Positions 1-8,064 of a stretch of 64,000 bases of DNA are shown one piece after another. Numbering within the stretch: position 1 is the stretch's first letter; every line of letters begins with the position of its first letter. The DNA lies in contig CALLKK010000018.1 of assembly GCA_938008435.1 (NCBI GenBank), positions 1-64,000 of the forward strand. The letters run 5' to 3'. Made by a program: the position numbers and the translations under genes. The notes under the pieces are model-generated. The model made no database searches. It was not told the DNA's origin and saw nothing but the letters and a program-made list of their open reading frames with translations. The DNA is from an uncultured Steroidobacter sp. GTDB taxonomy: Bacteria; Pseudomonadota; Gammaproteobacteria; Steroidobacterales; Steroidobacteraceae.

Positions 1-33
1 AGTAAAGATTGATGTGACGAAGCGCCGGGTGGC

Positions 34-58
34 GGGGTGAAGCGCAGCGCTTCACCCC
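34..58. repeat. Perfect 12-bp inverted repeat upstream of rpsJ
   Basis: Arm GGGGTGAAGCGC (34-45) is the exact reverse complement of 47-58, with one base between. No T-run follows on the + strand, so a classical terminator is not shown. It may end the upstream transcript (usually tuf) or be one of the palindromic elements that fill gaps in this operon. Confidence 0.6.
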
Positions 59-93
59 CCTTGCTCGGACGCCGCGTCGCTTGCGAGATAACC

Positions 94-408
94 ATGGCTA
101 CCAACCAAAACATCCGTATCCGCCTGAAGGCTTTCGACCATCGGCTGATCGACAACTCGGCGCGCGAGATCGTCGAAACGGCCAAGCGCACGGGCGCGAC
201 GGTGCGTGGCCCGGTGCCGCTGCCGACGAAGATGGAGCGCTTCACGGTGCTGATCTCGCCGCACGCGGACAAAGACGCGCGCGACCAGTACGAGATTCGT
301 ACGCACAAGCGCCTGATGGACATCTTGAATCCCACCGACAAGACGGTGGACGCCCTGATGAAGCTCGAGCTTCCCGCGGGCGTGGACGTGCAGATCAAGC
401 TGAACTAA
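94..408 (+). CDS. rpsJ: 30S ribosomal protein S10
   Basis: S10 sits in the head of the small subunit and, as NusE, pairs with NusB in transcription antitermination. The 104-residue product matches the usual 103 residues and contains the family signature IRIRLKAFDHRLID near its start. The ATG at 94 is chosen because it gives the standard N-terminus; an in-frame start at 37 would translate through the hairpin at 34-58. S10 normally lies a few dozen bases before rplC, but here 416 bp with its own promoter separates them, so it may be expressed mainly with genes upstream of the window. Confidence 0.98.
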   Translation: MATNQNIRIRLKAFDHRLIDNSAREIVETAKRTGATVRGPVPLPTKMERFTVLISPHADKDARDQYEIRTHKRLMDILNPTDKTVDALMKLELPAGVDVQIKLN

Positions 409-422
409 CAGACTCCAGGCTG

Positions 423-490
423 TAGACCGTCGGTCGTAGCTGGGGCGGAGTCGGAATTCCTGTTTGGCCCAGCCTGAAGCCGACGGTCTA
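423..490. repeat. Inverted repeat in the rpsJ-rplC gap
   Basis: TAGACCGTCGG (423-433) is perfectly complementary to CCGACGGTCTA (480-490). Between and around the arms are the words CAGGCTGTAG and CCAGCCTGAAGCC, which recur in other gaps of this operon. It lies just before a promoter and could shield or end the rpsJ message; no T-run is present. Confidence 0.55.
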
Positions 491-511
491 GAGCCAGTCA
501 GGTTGAAGTGC

Positions 512-539
512 TTGCAAAGCCGTGTGACCTGACTATAAT
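512..539 (+). promoter_or_regulatory. Sigma-70 promoter for rplC and downstream genes
   Basis: The -35 TTGCAA (512-517) and a consensus -10 TATAAT (534-539) are 16 bp apart. Transcription would start near 546, giving a leader of about 280 nt before rplC. This would let the main ribosomal operon be driven separately from rpsJ. Confidence 0.7.
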
Positions 540-545
540 TCGCGC

Positions 546-824
546 CTCTTTGCGCCGAGGTCTGGCCCTGACGGGGTACCGCTCGAGCGGCGTGACCGAC
601 ACGAAAGGTGTCTGGTCGGCCTCTCTTTCCGGTCCTACCTAAGCCTGATCCACGCCCGGGGTGATATCCGGGTGTGACCGGTCTGATTCAGCGTCGCCGT
701 AGACGCTGCCGGTCAAGCAAAGATGTCGTATTTCCGCCTCAGCCAATCGTAGCTGGGTGCGTAGTGAACCTGTGGTGCCAGGCCCAGCCGTCGGGCCTGG
801 CGTCGCTTTAGAAGAGGATTAACG
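546..824 (+). promoter_or_regulatory. Structured 5' leader before rplC, candidate ribosomal-protein autoregulatory element
   Basis: Several hairpins are visible. CACGCCCGG (651-659) pairs with CCGGGTGTG (668-676) with one G-U. GACCGG (676-681) pairs with CCGGTC (709-714), enclosing GCGTC/GACGC (691-695/702-706). A GC-rich 9-bp stem, GCCAGGCCC with GGGCCTGGC, lies about 30 nt before the start codon. In E. coli the S10 leader is bound by L4, the product of the second gene after this leader, so an L4-type control site is a reasonable guess. No specific L4-binding motif was recognised. Confidence 0.45.
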
Positions 825-1514
825 ATGAGCGCCAAGACCCTGGGTCTGGTCGGTCGCAAGGCCGGTATGACGCGAGTGTTCACCGATACGGGTGAAGCCG
901 TTCCGGTGACCGTCATCGAAGCGTTGCCCAATCGGATTACGCAAGTTCGCACGCAGGAAGTGGACGGCTACCGCGCCATTCAGGTGGCGGTGGGCGAGCG
1001 TAAGGCCTCGCGCCTCAACAAGCCGCTTGCCGGTCACTATGCCAAGGCCAAGGTCGCTCCCGGGCAGTCGCTCGTGGAGTTCCGTCTGAAGGACGGCGAA
1101 GGCCAGGACCTCGCCCCGGGTGGGGAAATCAAGGTCGATCTCTTCCAGGAAGGTCAGATCGTCGACGTCACGGGTACGACGATCGGTAAAGGTTTTGCCG
1201 GCGTGATGAAGCGTCACAACTTCGCCGGCGGTTACGCGAGCCACGGTGCGTCCGTCTCTCACCGTGTTCCGGGCTCCATCGGTCAGCGCCAGACGCCGGG
1301 TCGCGTCTTCCCGGGTAAGCGCATGGCCGGACACATGGGCGTGCGTCGTTGCACGGTCGAGAACCTCCAGGTCGTGCGCGTCGATACGGAGCGCAATCTG
1401 CTGCTGATTCGCGGCGCGGTCCCGGGGGCTCCGGGTGGCCAAGTGATCGTCCGTCCGTCGGTTAAAGCGGCGGCACTGGCTGCGAGAAAGAAGAAGGCCC
1501 CCGTCAAGAAGTAA
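825..1514 (+). CDS. rplC: 50S ribosomal protein L3
   Basis: L3 is an early assembly protein that binds near the 3' end of 23S rRNA and reaches the peptidyl transferase centre. The 229-residue product carries GSIGQRQTPG at residues 150-159, the loop whose glutamine is methylated by PrmB in E. coli. A short Lys-rich tail (KKKAPVKK) extends the C-terminus beyond the common 209-residue form. It is the first gene after the 546-824 leader, with an AGAGGATT Shine-Dalgarno-like stretch before ATG. Confidence 0.98.
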   Translation: MSAKTLGLVGRKAGMTRVFTDTGEAVPVTVIEALPNRITQVRTQEVDGYRAIQVAVGERKASRLNKPLAGHYAKAKVAPGQSLVEFRLKDGEGQDLAPGGEIKVDLFQEGQIVDVTGTTIGKGFAGVMKRHNFAGGYASHGASVSHRVPGSIGQRQTPGRVFPGKRMAGHMGVRRCTVENLQVVRVDTERNLLLIRGAVPGAPGGQVIVRPSVKAAALAARKKKAPVKK

Positions 1515-1540
1515 CCCAGGAACAGCAGTAGTAGGCCGCT

Positions 1541-2158
1541 ATGAATCTGAAGCTGGTCAGCAAGGGTGCGCAGGCGCAGGACATCCAGGTGTCCGACGCG
1601 ACGTTTGCGCGCGAATTCAACGAGGCGCTCGTTCACCAGGTCATCGTCGCCTATCAGGCGGCGGCCCGTGCCGGTACGAAGGCGCAGAAGTCGAAGGCGG
1701 AAGTCAGCGGCGGCGGCATCAAGCCGTGGCGCCAGAAGGGCACCGGTCAGGCGCGCGTCGGCTCCATCCGTAGCCCCATCTGGGTCGGCGGTGGTCGCGC
1801 GTTTGCCGCGAAGCCGCGTGACTTCACGCAGAAGGTCAATCGCAAGATGTACCGCGGCGCGATCCGCGCGATGCTCTCCGAGCTCGCTCGTCAGGAGCGT
1901 CTGCTGGTCGTCGAGAATCTCGAGCTCGAGGCGCCGAAGACGAAGCTCCTCGTGCAGAAGCTCAAGGAGCTCGGGGTCGGGGAGAACGTGCTCGTGCTCG
2001 TCGAGGCCTATGACGAGAAGCTTGAGCTGGCCGGGCGCAATCTGCCCTATGTCGACGTGCTGCCGGTCAGCGCGCTCAACCCGCTCAGTCTTGCTCGTCA
2101 CGACAAGGTGCTCGCCACGGTTGCTGCCGTGCGTCTGCTCGAAGAGAGGCTCGCATGA
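1541..2158 (+). CDS. rplD: 50S ribosomal protein L4
   Basis: L4 binds 23S rRNA domain I and its long loop lines the exit tunnel. In E. coli it also represses its own operon by transcription and translation control. At 205 residues it has usual length, and the loop segment KPWRQKGTGQARVG is intact. It overlaps rplW by 4 bp (ATGA), which implies translational coupling. Confidence 0.98.
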   Translation: MNLKLVSKGAQAQDIQVSDATFAREFNEALVHQVIVAYQAAARAGTKAQKSKAEVSGGGIKPWRQKGTGQARVGSIRSPIWVGGGRAFAAKPRDFTQKVNRKMYRGAIRAMLSELARQERLLVVENLELEAPKTKLLVQKLKELGVGENVLVLVEAYDEKLELAGRNLPYVDVLPVSALNPLSLARHDKVLATVAAVRLLEERLA

Positions 2159-2457
2159 GTAAAGAAAGGCTGATGAACGTGCTGATCGCTCCGCACGTTT
2201 CCGAAAAGAGCGCGCGTATCTCCGAGGGTGCTGATCACTTCGTGTTCCGCGTGCGCCGCGATGCGACCAAGCCGGAAATCAAGGCGGCCGTCGAGCTGAT
2301 GTTCGAGGTCAAGGTTGCCGAGGTGAACGTCGTGAATATCCAGGGCAAGACCAAGCGCTTCGGTCAGCGCATCGGTCGTCGCCCGGACTTCAAGAAGGCT
2401 TATGTGCGGCTCGCGCCCGGTCAGAAGATCGAGTCGCTCACGGGCACCGAAGCCTAA
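2155..2457 (+). CDS. rplW: 50S ribosomal protein L23
   Basis: L23 sits at the tunnel exit, where trigger factor and SRP dock. The 100-residue product includes HVSEKSARISEGADHFVF near the start and ends at the normal family length. Its ATG overlaps the rplD stop (ATGA). Confidence 0.98.
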   Translation: MSKERLMNVLIAPHVSEKSARISEGADHFVFRVRRDATKPEIKAAVELMFEVKVAEVNVVNIQGKTKRFGQRIGRRPDFKKAYVRLAPGQKIESLTGTEA

Positions 2458-2475
2458 GCGTCAGGAACGAAGACT

Positions 2476-3300
2476 ATGGCATTGATCAAGGCAAAACCGA
2501 CCTCGCCGGGGCGCCGCTTCCAGGTCAAGATCTCGCGCGATCATCTGCACAAGGGTGGCCCCGAGCAGTCGTTGGTCGTCAGCAAGCATTCGACCGGCGC
2601 GCGTAACCACTTCGGTCGCCAGACCGTTCGTCATCAGGGCGGCGGTCACAAGAAGAAGTACCGCATCGTCGACTTCCTGCGGAACAAGGACGGCATTCCG
2701 GCGAAGGTCGAGCGCCTCGAGTACGACCCGAATCGTACAGCGCACCTTGCGCTCGTGCTGTACGCCGACGGCGAGCGTCGCTACATCATTGCGCCGAAGG
2801 GGCTCAACCCGGGCGACACGATCATGTCGGGTCCGGAAGCGCCGATTAAGCCGGGCAATGCGATGCAGCTGCGTCACATCCCGATCGGCACGACGATCCA
2901 CAACGTGGAGTTGAAGCCCGGCAAGGGCGGTCAGCTCGCGCGCAGCGCCGGCGCGTCCGCGCAGCTTGCGGCTCGCGAGGGTGCATACGCGACGATTCGC
3001 CTGCGCTCCTCCGAGATGCGCAAAGTTCATATCGACTGCCGCGCGACGATCGGCGAAGTGAGCAACGAAGAGCACAACCTGCGCAGTTACGGCAAGGCGG
3101 GTGCGACGCGCTGGCGCGGCATCCGTCCGACGGTGCGCGGTGTGGTCATGAACCCGGTCGACCATCCGCACGGCGGTGGCGAGGGCAAGTCCGGTCAGGG
3201 TAATCCGCATCCGGTGAGCCCGTGGGGCTGGAACACCAAGGGTAAGAAGACGCGTCGCAACAAGCGCACGGCGAACATGATCGTGCGTCGGCGCAACTGA
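2476..3300 (+). CDS. rplB: 50S ribosomal protein L2
   Basis: L2 is needed for subunit joining and peptidyl transferase activity. The 274-residue product has the conserved motif NPVDHPHGGGEGK near residues 224-236, which includes the functional histidine equivalent to E. coli His229. It lies 18 bp after rplW. Confidence 0.98.
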   Translation: MALIKAKPTSPGRRFQVKISRDHLHKGGPEQSLVVSKHSTGARNHFGRQTVRHQGGGHKKKYRIVDFLRNKDGIPAKVERLEYDPNRTAHLALVLYADGERRYIIAPKGLNPGDTIMSGPEAPIKPGNAMQLRHIPIGTTIHNVELKPGKGGQLARSAGASAQLAAREGAYATIRLRSSEMRKVHIDCRATIGEVSNEEHNLRSYGKAGATRWRGIRPTVRGVVMNPVDHPHGGGEGKSGQGNPHPVSPWGWNTKGKKTRRNKRTANMIVRRRN

Positions 3301-3399
3301 TTGAGGAAAGAGGTTAGCTAGCGGTTAGCGGCAGGCAAAGCGAGCGCAGCAGGCGCTGAGCCAGAGCCGAGAGCCTAACAGCCTAGAGGAAACACAACA

Positions 3400-3678
3400 G
3401 TGCCTCGTTCGATCAAAAAGGGTCCGTTCGTCGACTTGCACCTGGCGAAGAAAGTTCGCACAGCCGTGGAGAAGAACGACCGTCGCCCCATCAAGACCTG
3501 GTCCCGTCGCTCCATGATTCTCCCGGACATGGTCGGGTTGACGATCGCCGTGCACAACGGCCGTCAGCACGTGCCGGTGCTCATCTCGGAGAACATGGTC
3601 GGACACAAGCTCGGTGAGTTTGCGCCCACGCGTACGTTCAAGGCTCACTCGGGCGACAAGAAGGCTGGCGAGGGCTGA
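3400..3678 (+). CDS. rpsS: 30S ribosomal protein S19
   Basis: S19 lies in the small-subunit head with S13 and contacts the decoding region. The 92-residue product begins PRSIKKGPFVD, as in the family. The start is GTG at 3400, preceded by AGAGGA (3385-3390); no better in-frame ATG exists. The 99-bp gap from rplB contains GCCTAACAGCCTAG, related to the operon's intergenic palindromes. Confidence 0.97.
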   Translation: MPRSIKKGPFVDLHLAKKVRTAVEKNDRRPIKTWSRRSMILPDMVGLTIAVHNGRQHVPVLISENMVGHKLGEFAPTRTFKAHSGDKKAGEG

Positions 3679-3680
3679 TC

Positions 3681-4022
3681 ATGCAGGTTTCAGCGAAACT
3701 GAAGTACGCGCGCATTTCGCCGCAGAAGTGCCGGCTGGTGGCGGACCTGGTCCGCGGTAAGCCGGTGGGGCAGGCCCTGAACACGCTGCGCTTCACGCCG
3801 AAGAAGGGCGCGAAGATCGTGCGCAAGGTTCTGGAGTCCGCGATCGCGAATGCAGAGAACAATCTGAGCGCGGACGTGGACGAGTTGAAGGTCGAGAAGA
3901 TTACGGTCGACGCGGCGCCCGTGCTGAAGCGTTTTCACGCGCGCGCCAAGGGCCGCGGCAATCGCATTTGGAAGCGTAACAGCCACATTGCGATCACGGT
4001 GGGTGACGGAAGGAAAGACTGA
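3681..4022 (+). CDS. rplV: 50S ribosomal protein L22
   Basis: L22 contacts all 23S rRNA domains and its beta-hairpin narrows the exit tunnel, where macrolide resistance changes map. At 113 residues it has usual length. The start ATG lies 2 bp after the rpsS stop, and the C-terminal hairpin region RFHARAKGRGNRIWKRNSHI is intact. Confidence 0.98.
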   Translation: MQVSAKLKYARISPQKCRLVADLVRGKPVGQALNTLRFTPKKGAKIVRKVLESAIANAENNLSADVDELKVEKITVDAAPVLKRFHARAKGRGNRIWKRNSHIAITVGDGRKD

Positions 4023-4113
4023 GGCTGGAGACTGGAGACTAAGCGCCGGAACGATCCTCATCGATCAGCGCCGAGCCCCTAGCCTCAAGCCCAAACGAGC
4101 GTAGCGAGTACTT

Positions 4114-4818
4114 ATGGGTCAGAAAGTCAATCCGATCGGAATTCGCCTCGGCATCACGCGCGAGTGGACGTCGAAGTGGTATGCCTCTTCGAAGCAGTTT
4201 CCGTCGCACGTGTACACCGATTACCTCGTGCGCGAGTTCCTGAAGAAGAAGCTCGCCGAAGCGTCGGTCAGCCGCATCAACATCGAGCGTGCGGCGCGCA
4301 AGGTGAACATCACGATTCACACCGCGCGTCCCGGCATCGTGATCGGCAAGAAGGGCGAGGACATCGAGAAGCTGCGCGCGCAGGTGGCGAAGATGATGAA
4401 CATGCCCGTCGCCGACGTGCGCATCAACATCGCCGAGATCCGCAAGCCCGAGCTCGACGCGCAGCTCGTCGCCGAAGGCATTGCGCAGCAGCTCGAGCGC
4501 CGCGTGATGTTCCGGCGCGCCATGAAGCGTGCGGTGACCAACACCATGCGCATCGGTGCGCTCGGCATCAAGGTGCGCGTCTCCGGCCGCTTGAACGGCG
4601 CCGAAATCGCTCGCACCGAGTGGTATCGCGAAGGGCGGATCCCGCTGCACACCTTCCGTGCCGACATCGACTACGGCTTCGCCGAAGCGAAGACGACCTA
4701 CGGCGTGATCGGCGTGAAGGTCTGGATCTTCAAGGGTGAGGTCTTCAATCAACAGGAGCAGGTGACGGAGCCGACGGACGGTCAGGCGCCGCAAGCTCCC
4801 GCGGAGGCGACGGCCTGA
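4114..4818 (+). CDS. rpsC: 30S ribosomal protein S3
   Basis: S3 forms part of the mRNA entry channel and contributes to mRNA helicase activity. The 234-residue product has the type II KH motif GIVIGKKGEDIEKLR near residues 73-87 (GKKG is the GxxG loop). The C-terminal 20 residues are low complexity (Gln, Ala, Pro, Thr). A 91-bp gap with AGGCTGGAGACTGGAGACT and CCTAGCCTCAAGCC separates it from rplV. Confidence 0.98.
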   Translation: MGQKVNPIGIRLGITREWTSKWYASSKQFPSHVYTDYLVREFLKKKLAEASVSRINIERAARKVNITIHTARPGIVIGKKGEDIEKLRAQVAKMMNMPVADVRINIAEIRKPELDAQLVAEGIAQQLERRVMFRRAMKRAVTNTMRIGALGIKVRVSGRLNGAEIARTEWYREGRIPLHTFRADIDYGFAEAKTTYGVIGVKVWIFKGEVFNQQEQVTEPTDGQAPQAPAEATA

Positions 4819-4840
4819 AGGGACCGCAGGTAGTAGGCGG

Positions 4841-4900
4841 TAGGCTGTAGGTCGAAACGACCCGCGCGCCTAGAGCCTACGGCCGAGAGCCTACAGCCTA
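4841..4900. repeat. Palindromic intergenic element between rpsC and rplP
   Basis: TAGGCTGTAGG (4841-4851) is exactly complementary to CCTACAGCCTA (4890-4900), with 38 bp between. Similar words occur in other gaps of this superoperon and after the symporter gene at 36784-36920. Confidence 0.65.
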
Positions 4901-4912
4901 GGTATTACGATC

Positions 4913-5332
4913 ATGATGCAACCCAAGCGCACCAAGTATCGCAAGCAGTTCAAGGGACGTAACACCGGCTTGTCCCAGAGCGGCAACTACGTCGCGTTCG
5001 GCGAGTTCGGGCTGAAGGCGACGAGCCGCGCCCGCATGACGGCGCGCGAGATCGAGGCGGCGCGTCGCGCGATGACCCGCTACGTGAAGCGCGGCGGCCA
5101 GATCTGGGTGCGCGTGTTCCCGGACGTGCCGGTGACGAAGAAGCCGCTGGAAGTGCGTATGGGTAGCGGCAAGGGCAATGTCGAGTACTACGTCGCCAAG
5201 GTGAAGCCGGGCAAGGTGCTCTTCGAGATGGAGGGCGTCAGCGAGCAAGTCGCTCGCGAGGCGTTCCGCCTGGCGGCGTCGAAGTTGTCTGTCGACACGC
5301 AGTTCGTGGTTCGACATGTCAGGGCAGGTTAG
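4913..5332 (+). CDS. rplP: 50S ribosomal protein L16
   Basis: L16 binds near the A site and is needed for tRNA positioning. The 139-residue product begins MMQPKRTKYRK, aligning with MLQPKRTKFRK of E. coli, so the first of two adjacent ATG codons (4913) is preferred over 4916. The next gene, rpmC, starts 3 bp after its stop. Confidence 0.98.
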   Translation: MMQPKRTKYRKQFKGRNTGLSQSGNYVAFGEFGLKATSRARMTAREIEAARRAMTRYVKRGGQIWVRVFPDVPVTKKPLEVRMGSGKGNVEYYVAKVKPGKVLFEMEGVSEQVAREAFRLAASKLSVDTQFVVRHVRAG

Positions 5333-5335
5333 TCA

Positions 5336-5545
5336 ATGAACGCGAAAGAACTCCGACAGAAGTCGCCTGCGGAACTGCAGAAAGAGCTTCTCGACCTGCG
5401 GCGCGAGCAGTTCAACTTGCGCATGGCGAGTGCGTCCGGGCAGGCGGTCAAACCGGATCAGTACAGGAAAGTCCGCCGCAACATCGCGCGTCTGAAGACC
5501 GTGATGGCGGAGCAGCGTCGGGCCGCGCAGCAGAGTGGTAAGTGA
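5336..5545 (+). CDS. rpmC: 50S ribosomal protein L29
   Basis: L29 neighbours L23 at the tunnel exit. The 69-residue all-helical product contains LLDLRREQFNLRMASASGQ, the family core. It ends just before the rpsQ ATG at 5548. Confidence 0.98.
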   Translation: MNAKELRQKSPAELQKELLDLRREQFNLRMASASGQAVKPDQYRKVRRNIARLKTVMAEQRRAAQQSGK

Positions 5546-5547
5546 CC

Positions 5548-5862
5548 ATGAGCAACCAAGAACTCGAATCGCAGGGCACTGCGAAGAAGGGTGGCAAGAC
5601 GCTCACCGGTAAGGTGGTGAGCAACAAGATGCAGAAGAGCATCCGCGTTGCGGTCGAGCGCTTCGTGCCGCATCCGCGTTACGGCAAGTATCTGCGCCGC
5701 ACGACCAACTTCCTCGCGCACGACGAGAACAACGAGTGCCAAGAGGGCGACATCGTGATGATCGAAGAGTGTCGTCCGCTGTCGCGTCACAAGAGCTGGC
5801 GCCTCGTGAAGATCGTAAGCCGCGCCAGCACGACCCAAGCAGCAGGAGAGCCGACGCCATGA
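5548..5862 (+). CDS. rpsQ: 30S ribosomal protein S17, extended at both ends
   Basis: S17 is a primary 16S rRNA-binding protein of the small-subunit body. The core (TGKVVSNKMQKSIRVAVERF onward) is standard. The protein is 104 residues against about 84 in E. coli, with some 15 extra N-terminal residues rich in Gln, Gly and Lys and a short C-terminal tail ending GEPTP. ATG 5548 is chosen over an upstream GTG at 5542 that overlaps the rpmC stop. Its stop overlaps the rplN ATG. Confidence 0.96.
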   Translation: MSNQELESQGTAKKGGKTLTGKVVSNKMQKSIRVAVERFVPHPRYGKYLRRTTNFLAHDENNECQEGDIVMIEECRPLSRHKSWRLVKIVSRASTTQAAGEPTP

Positions 5863-6227
5863 TTCAGATGCGCACGATGTTGCAGGCCGCCGATAACAGC
5901 GGCGCCCGGAGCCTGATGTGCATTAAGGTGCTCGGCGGCTCGAAGCGTCGCTATGCGACGGTCGGCGACGTGATCAAGGTGAGCGTCCGCGACGCGATTC
6001 CGCGCGGCAAGGTCAAGAAGGGCGAGGTGTACGACGCGGTCGTCGTGCGCACCAAGTTCGGCGTGCGTCGTCCGGACGGCTCGCTGATCCGCTTCGACGG
6101 CAACGCGGCGGTGCTGCTGACGAGCAAGCTCGAGCCGATCGGCACGCGCATCTTCGGGCCGGTGACGCGCGAGCTGCGTACGGCGCAGTTCATGAAGATC
6201 ATCTCGTTGGCACCGGAAGTGTTATGA
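5859..6227 (+). CDS. rplN: 50S ribosomal protein L14
   Basis: L14 lies at the subunit interface and contacts L19 and 16S rRNA. ATG 5859 (overlapping the rpsQ stop as ATGA) gives 122 residues beginning MIQMRTMLQAADNSGAR, the family N-terminus; the open frame continues upstream but has no ribosomal protein similarity there. An 81-bp gap with GTAGGCCGTAGG and TTACAGCCGAGCC follows. Confidence 0.98.
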   Translation: MIQMRTMLQAADNSGARSLMCIKVLGGSKRRYATVGDVIKVSVRDAIPRGKVKKGEVYDAVVVRTKFGVRRPDGSLIRFDGNAAVLLTSKLEPIGTRIFGPVTRELRTAQFMKIISLAPEVL

Positions 6228-6308
6228 GGCAGTAGGCCGTAGGTCTGGGCGCAAGCGCAGGGCGCGAGCGACACCCACGAACTTACAGCCGAGCCTGAGG
6301 CCAGACGT

Positions 6309-6623
6309 ATGAAGAAGATTCGCAAGGGTGACGAAGTCGTCGTGATCGCCGGCCGGGACAAGGGCCGCCGCGGCACTGTCATCAAGGTGCTCGACGGCAA
6401 GGTGATCGTCGAGAACGTCAACATGGTGAAGCGGCACACGAAGCCGAACCCGCGTACGAATGCGCCGGGCGGCATCATCGAGAAGGAGGCTCCCCTCGAC
6501 ATCTCGAACGTGATGCTGTGGAACCCGATCACGAAGAAGGGCGACCGTGTGGGCTTCCGTACGCTCGCCGACGGACGCAAGGTGCGCTACTTCAAGTCGA
6601 ACAACGAAGTGGTCGACGCCTGA
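6309..6623 (+). CDS. rplX: 50S ribosomal protein L24
   Basis: L24 starts 50S assembly at the 5' end of 23S rRNA. The 104-residue product opens with the KOW motif KGDEVVVIAGRDKGRRGTV at residues 6-24. The gap to rplE (67 bp) holds GGCTACAGGCT and the self-complementary GGCTATAGCC. Confidence 0.98.
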   Translation: MKKIRKGDEVVVIAGRDKGRRGTVIKVLDGKVIVENVNMVKRHTKPNPRTNAPGGIIEKEAPLDISNVMLWNPITKKGDRVGFRTLADGRKVRYFKSNNEVVDA

Positions 6624-6690
6624 GGAAGGGCTACAGGCTAAGGGCTATAGCCGAAGCGGCAACGCCGCCTGAGCACTCAGAGAGAATTTT

Positions 6691-7230
6691 ATGGCCAGAC
6701 TTGCACAACTCTACCGCGAAAAGATCGTGCCCGAGCTGCAGAAGCAGCTGGGGTGCAAGAACGTCATGGAAGTGCCGAAGATCACGAAGATCACGGTCAA
6801 CATGGGCGTCGGCGAAGCGGTTACCGACAGAAAGAACATCGACAACGCCGTCGCGGATCTCGCGAAGATCACGGGTCAGAAGCCGCTCGTGACGCGCGCG
6901 CGCAAGTCGGTCGCGACCTTCAAGGTGCGCGAGGGCCTGCCGATCGGCTGCAAGGTGACGCTGCGCGGCGAGCGCATGTACGAGTTCCTCGATCGCCTGA
7001 TCAACATCGCGATGCCGCGTATCCGCGACTTCCGCGGCGTGAGCGCGCGTTCGTTCGACGGGCGTGGCAACTACAACTTCGGCGTCAAGGAACAGATCAT
7101 CTTCCCGGAGATCGCGTACGACCAGATCGATGCGATCCGGGGTATGGACATCACGATCACGACGACAGCGAAGGACGACCGTGCCGGTCGCGCGCTGCTC
7201 GAAGCGTTCAATTTTCCGTTCCGCAAGTAG
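6691..7230 (+). CDS. rplE: 50S ribosomal protein L5
   Basis: L5 binds 5S rRNA and forms a bridge to S13. At 179 residues the product matches the family and keeps KITVNMGVGEA and GRGNYNFGVKEQIIFPEI. In E. coli the S8 protein represses the spc operon at this gene's start; that site was not recognised here. Confidence 0.98.
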   Translation: MARLAQLYREKIVPELQKQLGCKNVMEVPKITKITVNMGVGEAVTDRKNIDNAVADLAKITGQKPLVTRARKSVATFKVREGLPIGCKVTLRGERMYEFLDRLINIAMPRIRDFRGVSARSFDGRGNYNFGVKEQIIFPEIAYDQIDAIRGMDITITTTAKDDRAGRALLEAFNFPFRK

Positions 7231-7272
7231 CAGGTAAACGTCGCGAAGCGGCGAAGGCGATAGGGCGAAAAT

Positions 7273-7578
7273 ATGGCCAAGACATCGATGGTCAATCGCG
7301 AACTGAAGCGTGCGAAGCTGGTGAAGCGGTACGCCGCCAAACGTGCGCGTCTGAAAGAGATCATCCGCAAGCCGACCTCGAGTCAGGCCGAGCGCGAGGC
7401 GGCGATTGCTCAGCTGCAGGCGCTGCCGCGCGATTCGAGCAAGATCCGCCTGCGCAATCGCTGCCAGATCACCGGACGGCCGCGCGGCTACTACCGCAAG
7501 TTCGGATTGGCGCGTAACAAGCTGCGCGAAGCGACCATGCGCGGCGAAGTTCCAGGACTCAGAAAGGCCAGCTGGTAA
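7273..7578 (+). CDS. rpsN: 30S ribosomal protein S14, long zinc-free form
   Basis: S14 completes the small-subunit head. The 101-residue length, with RNRCQITGRPRGYYRKFGL near the C-terminus and no CxxC...CxxC cluster, identifies the long zinc-independent form. L36 in the same operon is the zinc-binding form. Confidence 0.98.
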   Translation: MAKTSMVNRELKRAKLVKRYAAKRARLKEIIRKPTSSQAEREAAIAQLQALPRDSSKIRLRNRCQITGRPRGYYRKFGLARNKLREATMRGEVPGLRKASW

Positions 7579-7603
7579 CAGCTGGAACCACTGGAGTTAA
7601 GAC

Positions 7604-7999
7604 ATGAGCATGACGGATCCCATCGCCGACTTCCTCACCCGCATTCGCAACGGCCAGGCCTCGGGCAAGACCGAGATCAGCGTGCCGTCTTCGAAGGTGA
7701 AGCTCGCGATTGCGAAGGTGCTGAAGGAAGAAGGCTACATCGAAGATTTCTCCGTGACCTCGCCGGACGGCAAGCCGACGTTGGTCGTGCAGCTCAAGTA
7801 TTACCAAGGCCGCCCGGTCATCGACCGCCTCGAGCGGGTGAGCCGGCCGGGGCTGCGCGTCTACAAGGGCAAGGATGAGCTGCCGTCGGTGCTCGGCGGT
7901 TTGGGTATCGCGATCGTCTCGACGTCGAAGGGCGTGATGACCGATCGCCAGGCGCGCGCCTCGGGTCACGGCGGCGAAGTACTTTGCATCGTTTCCTAG
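7604..7999 (+). CDS. rpsH: 30S ribosomal protein S8
   Basis: S8 binds the central domain of 16S rRNA and is the usual translational repressor of the spc genes. The 131-residue product has the family start DPIADFLTRIRNG and the C-terminal STSKGVMTDRQARASGHGGE loop. A 65-bp gap with CCTACAGTTACAGCCTAG follows. Confidence 0.98.
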   Translation: MSMTDPIADFLTRIRNGQASGKTEISVPSSKVKLAIAKVLKEEGYIEDFSVTSPDGKPTLVVQLKYYQGRPVIDRLERVSRPGLRVYKGKDELPSVLGGLGIAIVSTSKGVMTDRQARASGHGGEVLCIVS

Positions 8000-8064
8000 T
8001 CGACGGCTGCATGTAGCTCCGCATTACGACCCTACAGTTACAGCCTAGAGTCAGGAACATCGAA

